This document shows positions 8,240-13,318 of a DNA stretch of 15,645 bases, piece by piece. The stretch is from Balneolaceae bacterium (lineage in GTDB: Bacteria; Bacteroidota; Rhodothermia; Balneolales; Balneolaceae). Made by a program: the position numbers and the translations under genes. The notes below the pieces were generated by a model, which did no database searches, had not been told where the DNA came from, and was given only the letters and a program-made list of their open reading frames with translations. The stretch covers positions 1 to 15,645 of the forward strand of contig JAASTO010000044.1 in the NCBI GenBank assembly GCA_021767245.1, written 5' to 3'. Numbering within the stretch: the stretch's first letter is position 1; every line of letters starts with the position of its first letter.

Positions 8240-8362
8240 ATCTACTTGATGGATTAAACCCTTGTTCATCTCCATCACCCGGTTCTCGACGATTCAACTG
8301 TTATAGTCCTTTTTTGATTGAATCGAATGATGGAGCATTAAGCCTGATCTACTTATGGCTCG

Positions 8363-8410
8363 TCATGAAGCTCCGGCTTCGTGATGCAGTCCGGGAAGCT
8401 GGAGCTTCCC
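8363..8410. repeat. Variant of the GAAGC-NGGA-GCTTC hairpin repeat
   Basis: TCATGAAGC (8363-8371) and GCTTCGTGA (8376-8384) pair with one wobble around TCCG. After eight bases GGGAAGC (8393-8399), TGGA and GCTTCCC (8404-8410) form a perfect 7-bp hairpin. The second hairpin equals hairpin 1 of the dispersed element. The TCCG loop of the first is the complement of CGGA, as if that hairpin were in reverse orientation. Confidence 0.6.
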
Positions 8411-8504
8411 TTTCCCTTCAAATGAATCTCCGAATATCATTAAGCATCTTTTGCGTAAAAGTTTGTTTGGGGCTAGTGCCTGCAGCATGCTTTGTTTCCA
8501 TGTT

Positions 8505-8557
8505 GGAAGCAGGAGCTTCCGGGACCACGTTGCTAAGCAGGAGCTTAGCAACGAGTA
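8505..8557 (+). repeat. Dispersed two-hairpin element, copy A
   Basis: Hairpin 1 is GGAAGC-AGGA-GCTTCC (8505-8520). The 7-base linker is GGGACCA. Hairpin 2 has perfect 11-bp arms CGTTGCTAAGC (8528-8538) and GCTTAGCAACG (8543-8553) around AGGA, followed by AGTA. Copies B (10787) and C (12929) share the same order, linker length and strand. It behaves as a REP/BIME-type extragenic repeat in the gap between convergent genes. Confidence 0.85.
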
Positions 8558-8584
8558 CAACGAGTACAACGAGTACAACGAGTA
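8549..8584 (+). repeat. 9-bp tandem repeat, four copies of CAACGAGTA
   Basis: Four perfect copies of CAACGAGTA (8549-8557, 8558-8566, 8567-8575, 8576-8584) are followed by a partial CAA. The first unit is the 3' end of the right arm of hairpin 2 plus its AGTA tail, so the array is a local amplification of the end of copy A. Single copies of CAACGAGTA end copy C; copy B has a degenerate TAACGAGGC. Confidence 0.9.
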
Positions 8585-8595
8585 CAAATATCAAA

Positions 8596-8634
8596 AAAAA
8601 GCCCCGACCATCTTGAAGATGATCGGGGCTTTTT
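8596..8634. terminator. Bidirectional Rho-independent terminator
   Basis: AAAAAGCCCCG (8596-8606) pairs with CGGGGCTTTTT (8624-8634). Inside, A-T, one mismatch and CATCT/AGATG extend the stem around a TGA loop. T-runs flank it on both strands. It lies between the 3' ends of the gamma-glutamyltransferase (+) and the carboxypeptidase (-). Confidence 0.92.
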
Positions 8635-8657
8635 AAATTACCTGATCAGGATTCGGG

Positions 8658-10586
8658 TTATTCTTTTTCAGGTGGGTCACCCACTTCGATCTCCTTCTCA
8701 ATATATCCGCCTCGTGTAGAAAGGATCTTCACCTTGCCCTCGGCTCCTTCAATGCCATTCAGCTGTACCTCAAAATATACCTTCTTAGATTCTCCGGCAC
8801 CGGTATATCCTGCACGGATCGTTTTATCGTATAGCTCAGGAGTAATGATCTTCAGCTTGGCATCTTCATGTCCCTTGGTAAGTTCCGAATCAAAGTCCAG
8901 CTGAACCCGGTCTTCCCGGACAATTTTTACCAACTGCGCCTGCTTCAAGGCCACCGGTAAGTTCCCGGTGTTCGTCCAGCTGACGGAGATCTTATAGGTA
9001 TCATCCCCGGTTTGCTCCACATCGATCTCATCCAATGTAATTTGCGGAAGCTCTTTCGCCATCATCAAATTGAATAAGGCTTGTTTTTCAGCCCAGCGCT
9101 CAAGCTGCCATGGCGGACCGTTTTGACTGAAGAACTTGGGATGAGTACCGCCTATTTCCACTTCACCAAGTTCCGGATGCTCAAAGGTGGTCCAGGGTTT
9201 AAAACCACGGCCATCGTTTTCCCGAAGGTCCCATTGCAGGCCATCGTAGTCATCATAAACCCCATCGTTATTATAATCTTCCATCGCTCCATTATTCCAC
9301 AGTTCATCGCCGTACCAGATGGAACCAAAATAGAAATACCCAAAATCAGGTCCGTGCCCAAACAGGGGACTTGGCCGTGAAGGGTCTCCGGTCACACGAT
9401 TGGTAGGATAGCGAGTCATATAGGTTTCATAGACATCACCCGCCCATGGATATTCGGTGATCTCAAGTCCCAGACGATCATACTTTTCATAGAGCTCGAG
9501 ATCCTCAGGATACATGCGCTCTTCACTTTTAGAAGTGGAAGGCGGCCGCAGGTGCATGGGTACGCGTGTATCCATAGAATTCACAACCGAAATATTCGGA
9601 TGAGTAAGCATCCACATGACCACCGATCGTGATTCAGGTTCACTTAACGGGTAATCTCCGGCTCCATATTGTGTGTAACCCCGTCCGGTAAGTTCACGCC
9701 CGACATCAGGCCGCCAGTTTTCAGCGTAATTACGATGGAGATCGAGGCCACCGATCCCATCTTCATTATAATCCCCATCACCGTCGTTATCGATGCCTTC
9801 AGAATACACAAACCAATCGCCTTTTCCGGGCAGCACCCGTTTCATCAACCAGCCTTCCGGGTCTCTGGGATCGATGATGTAATTGGCTTCGTCCATTTCA
9901 TCGGGACCGGCTTTTTTACGCATTGAGTATATGATACCGTCACCATCCAGATCTTCGGGAGCATCTTCATCCAGAAGGCCATCGCGGTCATTGTCGTGCG
10001 GGCGCACAGAACTTCGGTTTGCCTGAGCCGTATGCAGGTAAAGATTCGACCCATCCGGGTTATTCTGTGGACGAAGATAGATGGCTTTGGTGTCGATCAA
10101 TTCCGTGATCTCAGGATCTTTCCCATAATTCTCAAGCAGGTGCTTGGTCAGCCATAAAATAGACTCACTGCTGGTGATCTCACCACTATGCCGGCCACCT
10201 TCGAAATAGGCCGCAGGCTTGTCGGTATGCTTTCCCGTTTCCTTGTTGGTGATGGTCATTTGCAGAATAGGCCTTCCCTCAAAACTTTTAGCCACCTCAT
10301 ACAGATCCACTATATCAGGATACTGTTCAGCCCATCGCTCATACCATTCATACATCACATTTACGGTATGATAGGTATCAAAAGTCAGTTCCTCACCGAC
10401 CGTGTATTCAACTTCCGGAAAACGGTGCTGCTCAAAAAAGCTGATCCCGTGACGTTCACCCCCAACCGTGTACATGGTCGTATCCGATTCCGGCCATTCC
10501 GGAGCATTCAACGGGGTATAATTTTGTGCAAAAGCCTGACCTGCCATTATTATGGACAGAATCAATAGAAGCCCAATTCGTTTCAT
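8658..10586 (-). CDS. Secreted M14-type zinc carboxypeptidase family protein
   Basis: Chosen start gives 642 residues with a clean Sec signal peptide (MKRIGLLLILS...AFAQ, cut near residue 21). The frame opens seven codons earlier at 10607, which would put a polar MLINSLD ahead of it; neither start has a good ribosome site. M14 features are GRHSGE at 132-137 (zinc ligands His133 and Glu136), LRPQNNPDG (172-180), LDLHRNYAENW (281-291, with His284 where most relatives have Asn before Arg285), and GDELWNNG (426-433), where Glu428 fits the catalytic glutamate. The third zinc ligand, usually His in an H-(S/T)-Y/F context, appears as Asp339 in NSMDTRVPMHLRPP. Three DxDxDG-like acidic clusters (about 198-217, 266-277, 437-449) suggest bound calcium. 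A C-terminal beta-rich domain (about 510-642) follows. It probably trims peptides outside the inner membrane. Confidence 0.85.
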   Translation of the reverse strand: MKRIGLLLILSIIMAGQAFAQNYTPLNAPEWPESDTTMYTVGGERHGISFFEQHRFPEVEYTVGEELTFDTYHTVNVMYEWYERWAEQYPDIVDLYEVAKSFEGRPILQMTITNKETGKHTDKPAAYFEGGRHSGEITSSESILWLTKHLLENYGKDPEITELIDTKAIYLRPQNNPDGSNLYLHTAQANRSSVRPHDNDRDGLLDEDAPEDLDGDGIIYSMRKKAGPDEMDEANYIIDPRDPEGWLMKRVLPGKGDWFVYSEGIDNDGDGDYNEDGIGGLDLHRNYAENWRPDVGRELTGRGYTQYGAGDYPLSEPESRSVVMWMLTHPNISVVNSMDTRVPMHLRPPSTSKSEERMYPEDLELYEKYDRLGLEITEYPWAGDVYETYMTRYPTNRVTGDPSRPSPLFGHGPDFGYFYFGSIWYGDELWNNGAMEDYNNDGVYDDYDGLQWDLRENDGRGFKPWTTFEHPELGEVEIGGTHPKFFSQNGPPWQLERWAEKQALFNLMMAKELPQITLDEIDVEQTGDDTYKISVSWTNTGNLPVALKQAQLVKIVREDRVQLDFDSELTKGHEDAKLKIITPELYDKTIRAGYTGAGESKKVYFEVQLNGIEGAEGKVKILSTRGGYIEKEIEVGDPPEKE

Positions 10587-10786
10587 ATCTAAAGAGTTAA
10601 TTAACATTTAGTTTCGGTAATGGGCTGCAATGTAATGTATTAGAAGCAAAAATTTTGTGTTTGGGTGTGGGTTTAAAAAAGAAACGCTAGTAGTTCGTCT
10701 TAGGCTGGTGAAGAGCTGTGGGAGTTGGTGGGTTGTTACCAAAACGGGAGTCAGGTTTCAAAGGATTTAACTTTTTATACCTCATG

Positions 10787-10835
10787 GGAAGCTTGAGATT
10801 CCGGGACGGCGTTGCTAAGCCGAAGCTTTGTAACG
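10787..10835 (+). repeat. Dispersed two-hairpin element, copy B (decayed)
   Basis: Hairpin 1 is GGAAGC-TTGA-GATTCC (10787-10802) with one mismatch. The 7-base linker is GGGACGG. Hairpin 2 is CGTTGCTAAGC (10810-10820), CGAA, GCTTTGTAACG (10825-10835) with one wobble and one mismatch. Order, linker length and orientation match copies A and C; the substitutions suggest an older copy. Confidence 0.75.
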
Positions 10836-10904
10836 AGGCAAAGGTTTCAAGTAGTTTGCGTTTTGTGCTTAGCACGCAAGAATCCCCCATTACACCGCTG
10901 CTTT

Positions 10905-11034
10905 CACCTGCTGTCCCTTGAGCACTGTGATTGACATTATAGGTAAAAAGGCTATCTACTGTAGATTGGCTGATACCTATACCTGTATCTTCAATATCTG
11001 TTATGTCAATTACTAAGATACCGAGCATATTCAA
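10905..11034 (-). pseudogene. Remnant of a histidine-kinase ATPase domain
   Basis: Reading the minus strand from about 11034 gives IDITDIEDTGIGIS (14 residues) followed by about 8 residues to LF and then NHSAQGTAGESSG. This is the G1-box to lid region of a HATPase_c domain (DTGIGI...LF...S..GT.GE.G). The expected GTGLGL continuation is replaced by unrelated sequence, and there is no N-box or H-box upstream because the acyl-CoA ligase stop codon lies at 11046-11048, twelve bases before this frame's first ATG. It is too short to be a functional kinase, so it is best read as a fragment left by a deletion or rearrangement. Similarity to the G1-lid segment of the kinase at 13319 is at motif level only. 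Confidence 0.6.
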
Positions 11035-11045
11035 CTGATAGGATA

Positions 11046-12683
11046 TCAGGTGTACAAAAAGCGTTTGATATTTTTCTTCGGAGTTTTTTCGAACTCCTGA
11101 TCTACAAGCTCAATCCCTGAGAGCTGCTCGTAGGATGCAACAGCTTCATTATATGAACGACGCGTTTTCTCCAGGACATCATCAAGGTCTTCCTCTTTTA
11201 TGCCGGATGACATCATCATTTCAGCATCCGGATAAACCTTAGCCACCAACCGGTTATTTCGCTGTATAATCACACACTCCTGAATAAACGGAAAATTCAT
11301 GAGTCGCGACTCCAGCTCCTCAGGATATACATTTTGACCGCTCGGCCCCAGAAGCATATTTTTTTCGCGGCCTTTTATAAAAATAAAATTCTCGTCGTCA
11401 ATAATCCCCAAATCCCCTGTCTTGAACCAGCCATCTTTTGTAAAGGCCTGGTCATTAGCTTTCTTATTGTTGTAGTAACCTAGCATTAAATTCCGGCCTT
11501 TTACCTGAATTTCACCGGCTTCCTCAAACGGTTTTTCACTGTTTATCCGTACTTCCATCCGGTCGACCAGCTTACCTGATGATCCATTTTTTGTCACATC
11601 ATGAGGTGCATAGCTGATAAGTGGCCCGCATTCGGTCATTCCATAACCGATCGTAAAGGGAAATTTAATTTTTCTAAAAAACGATTCCACTTCAGGGCTT
11701 AAGGCTGCTCCGCCAACTACCGCTTCATGAAAGTTTCCACCAAAACTCTCGATCAGACTTTTTCGCGTTTTTTTATAGATCAGGTTTCTAATTCCCGGTA
11801 AGGTTAACAGCACTTTGGTCGCCGGTTTTTCCAGCAAGGGCACGATGCGCTTTTTATAGATCTTCTCTATGATCAATGGAACCAGCAAAATAAGATGGGG
11901 TTTAACTTCTCCAAGCGCTTTCAGTAATATTTGCGGTGTTGGTACTTTAGTTAGAAATGTAATGTGGCAACCCAGCGAAACCGGAAACAAATTCTCAAAG
12001 GCCAATCCAAATATGTGCGCCATGGGCAAAATGGAGACAATCCGGTCACCGGCTTTAAGTGGCATATTCTCCCGTGCATAAATAATATTTGATTTAATAC
12101 TCCGCACCGGAAGCATCACGCCTTTGGAAAACCCCATGGATCCTGAAGTATATGAGAGGACCAAAAGATCTTCATCGCCCCGTCTTGATAACTCAAAATT
12201 CTGCTTTTCTACGCTCAGTGAATCATCAATTGCCGTTTGGGGCAATGAATCTGATTGTTCATTTAGAATTTTGAAATCATCCGTGGAAATGGTGAGCCTT
12301 AATTCTTTGAGTTCAGCTTTATTTAGATTTACAAAGAAAGAATCTGCTACGAATAGCACTTTTGCACCGGAATGCTTTAAAATATGATGAGCATTTTCGG
12401 GTGTAAAATCAGGAAGAATGGGAACGATTACACCTCCAAATGCCATAATTGAGAAGAATGTTGTAGCCCAGTTTGATGAATTTCGGGCATATATCGCAAC
12501 TTTATCTCCGGGCTTCAATCCCGCTTCACTCAAAGAGATCTTTAATGCTTCGATCTGATTGGCTACTTCACCATAAGTAGATGTTTTACCGTCGTAATCC
12601 GTAAAAAGAGGCCGGTCCCAGTTTTGCTGAAATGCGGTGGTATACATTTGGTCTAACCGTGATTGAGGAGCTGATTTTACCAT
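11046..12683 (-). CDS. Long-chain acyl-CoA synthetase-like AMP-binding ligase
   Basis: This is a 545-residue member of the adenylate-forming (ANL) superfamily. The P-loop variant YTSGSMGFSKGV lies at 178-189 (Ser and Met replace the usual Thr-Thr). The aromatic/adenine motif GYGMTECGP is at 346-354, WFKTGDLG at 419-426 carries the ribose-binding Asp, GREKNMLLGPSGQNVYPEE follows at 438-456, and the C-terminal PKKNIKR (535-541) provides Lys540 as the probable adenylation lysine. PSGQNVYPEE is typical of Bacteroidota long-chain fatty acid ligases. It would activate a fatty acid with ATP and load it on CoA, probably at the inner face of the membrane; chain length and acceptor are not shown by sequence. 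Length and motif order are complete. It is transcribed divergently from the kinase at 13319, and its 3' end abuts the kinase remnant. Confidence 0.88.
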   Translation of the reverse strand: MVKSAPQSRLDQMYTTAFQQNWDRPLFTDYDGKTSTYGEVANQIEALKISLSEAGLKPGDKVAIYARNSSNWATTFFSIMAFGGVIVPILPDFTPENAHHILKHSGAKVLFVADSFFVNLNKAELKELRLTISTDDFKILNEQSDSLPQTAIDDSLSVEKQNFELSRRGDEDLLVLSYTSGSMGFSKGVMLPVRSIKSNIIYARENMPLKAGDRIVSILPMAHIFGLAFENLFPVSLGCHITFLTKVPTPQILLKALGEVKPHLILLVPLIIEKIYKKRIVPLLEKPATKVLLTLPGIRNLIYKKTRKSLIESFGGNFHEAVVGGAALSPEVESFFRKIKFPFTIGYGMTECGPLISYAPHDVTKNGSSGKLVDRMEVRINSEKPFEEAGEIQVKGRNLMLGYYNNKKANDQAFTKDGWFKTGDLGIIDDENFIFIKGREKNMLLGPSGQNVYPEELESRLMNFPFIQECVIIQRNNRLVAKVYPDAEMMMSSGIKEEDLDDVLEKTRRSYNEAVASYEQLSGIELVDQEFEKTPKKNIKRFLYT

Positions 12684-12876
12684 AGGTGAGCGATAAGTTT
12701 TGCGGTCTTAAGATCTCTATTATTCAATAAATATTGTCCCGATTTTAAAATACATACTTTGACGCAATATACCAGGGTGGGAAACGGTAGTAGCAGCAAC
12801 TAATATGATTCCTACCGCTGTTTGAATTGCACTTAGTACAGTCACAGGGGAAGTAATCTATAAAAATGGGATAAGA

Positions 12877-12900
12877 ATAATGCAGGTTTTGCAGCATTAT
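12877..12900. repeat. Perfect inverted repeat
   Basis: ATAATGC (12877-12883) and GCATTAT (12894-12900) flank a 10-base spacer; TGCA occurs at both inner edges. It is 28 bases upstream of repeat copy C. It could be an operator or part of a larger repeat block; no second copy is visible. Confidence 0.4.
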
Positions 12901-12928
12901 GCCCTTTCTATGGGTTTGTTACTACATT

Positions 12929-12981
12929 GGAAGCTGGAGCTTCCGGGTTGGCGTTGCTAAGCCGGAGCTTAGCAACGAGTA
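12929..12981 (+). repeat. Dispersed two-hairpin element, copy C
   Basis: Hairpin 1 is GGAAGC-TGGA-GCTTCC (12929-12944), perfect. The 7-base linker is GGGTTGG. Hairpin 2 has perfect 11-bp arms CGTTGCTAAGC (12952-12962) and GCTTAGCAACG (12967-12977) around CGGA, then AGTA. It is followed by the palindrome TAGTCGACTA (12980-12989). With copy B it brackets the acyl-CoA ligase gene. Confidence 0.85.
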
Positions 12982-13031
12982 GTCGACTAGTATTTACATT
13001 AACCTGATTAAACAAACTGAACTAATCAAGA

Positions 13032-13153
13032 GGCACATTTATAGTCCGTATTTGGGCGGAAAAGATTTTACTAACTCAGTGGTTTGAGGTGGAGACTCCA
13101 AAGAGCTTTCTGGGGCTGAGCATCGGAACTAGAAGAAAGCTATAAATGTGGCC
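13032..13153. other. Candidate structured element closed by a 13-bp stem
   Basis: GGCACATTTATAG (13032-13044) and CTATAAATGTGGCC (13140-13153) pair over 13 positions with one bulged G. Within the 95-base interior, CTCAG (13075-13079) pairs with CTGAG (13116-13120), or alternatively AGCTTTCT (13104-13111) pairs with AGAAAGCT (13134-13141). A TCCG/CGGA pair can also nest. The arrangement fits either a small structured RNA or leader, or a miniature inverted-repeat element. I recognise no known RNA family and see no clear target-site duplication. Confidence 0.35.
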
Positions 13154-13294
13154 TGATCATTTCTGCGAGTTAGCCTGACCAACACCAGGTAATCAAAACA
13201 CTATATAGATGATACAGCGCAGATAAATCACTTATAATTTTACCTATTAAACGTTACTTTTAGGGTATAGTTTAGCGCAAAACAACATGCCAAT

Positions 13295-13312
13295 AATTGT
13301 TGTCTGACAATT
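13295..13312 (+). promoter_or_regulatory. Inverted repeat at the kinase start codon
   Basis: AATTGT (13295-13300) and ACAATT (13307-13312) are perfect 6-bp arms around TGTCTG, ending six bases before the ATG at 13319. The position suits an operator or a hairpin that shields the initiation region; no Shine-Dalgarno sequence is present. Confidence 0.35.
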
Positions 13313-13318
13313 TCATCT

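Larger units (their letters stand above)
8182..8657. other. Gene-free stretch between convergent genes, repeat-rich
   Basis: The stretch holds a 9-bp hairpin at 8216-8239, two GAAGC hairpins at 8363-8410, a two-hairpin element at 8505-8557, a 9-bp tandem array and a terminator. Short open frames running across it (for example 8314-8616 plus, 8363-8587 minus) only translate the repeats (runs such as TSTTST or LYSLYS) and are not real genes. Confidence 0.7.
10587..11045. other. Gene-free stretch with repeat copy B and a kinase remnant
   Basis: This is the upstream region of the carboxypeptidase and the 3' side of the acyl-CoA ligase. It contains repeat copy B (10787-10835), a small inverted repeat TTGCG/CGCAA (10856-10860, 10875-10879) with an inner GTGCT-T-AGCAC, and the kinase remnant. 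A minus-strand frame of 115 codons (10687-11034) spans all of these. Only its first 40-odd codons resemble a protein family, so I treat it as debris. I see no convincing terminator for the ligase. Confidence 0.6.
12684..13318. other. Divergent intergenic region, 635 bases, no gene
   Basis: This separates the ligase (-) from the histidine kinase (+). The first 190 bases are AT-rich and must contain the ligase promoter, but no consensus stands out. It then holds a 7-bp hairpin (12877-12900), repeat copy C (12929-12981) and a putative folded element (13032-13153). AT-rich DNA with TATAGT at 13266-13271 is a weak promoter candidate for the kinase. No open frame with domain character was found. 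Confidence 0.6.

Noticed and set aside
8549..8584. CRISPR array or iteron origin
   Set aside because: Units are 9 bp, contiguous, without spacers; there is no cas gene, no rep gene and no DnaA-box cluster, and the array derives from the adjacent hairpin.
8314..8616. Overlapping small open frames on both strands near 8314-8636
   Set aside because: They translate the GAAGC hairpins and the 9-bp tandem array (TST, NEY or LYS repeats) and end in the terminator.
10687..11034. 115-codon minus-strand open frame as a real gene
   Set aside because: Only the first part resembles a kinase ATPase domain; the rest is repeat copy B and flank. Recorded as a pseudogene fragment instead.
8505..12981. Composite transposon or genomic island bounded by the repeats
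   Set aside because: The repeats are about 50 bp, with no transposase, integrase or target duplications, and the enclosed genes look like ordinary chromosomal genes with matching base composition.
13032..13153. Known riboswitch (TPP, cobalamin) or 6S RNA
   Set aside because: A CTGAG string is present but the rest of the conserved cores of these families is not; left as an unassigned structured candidate.
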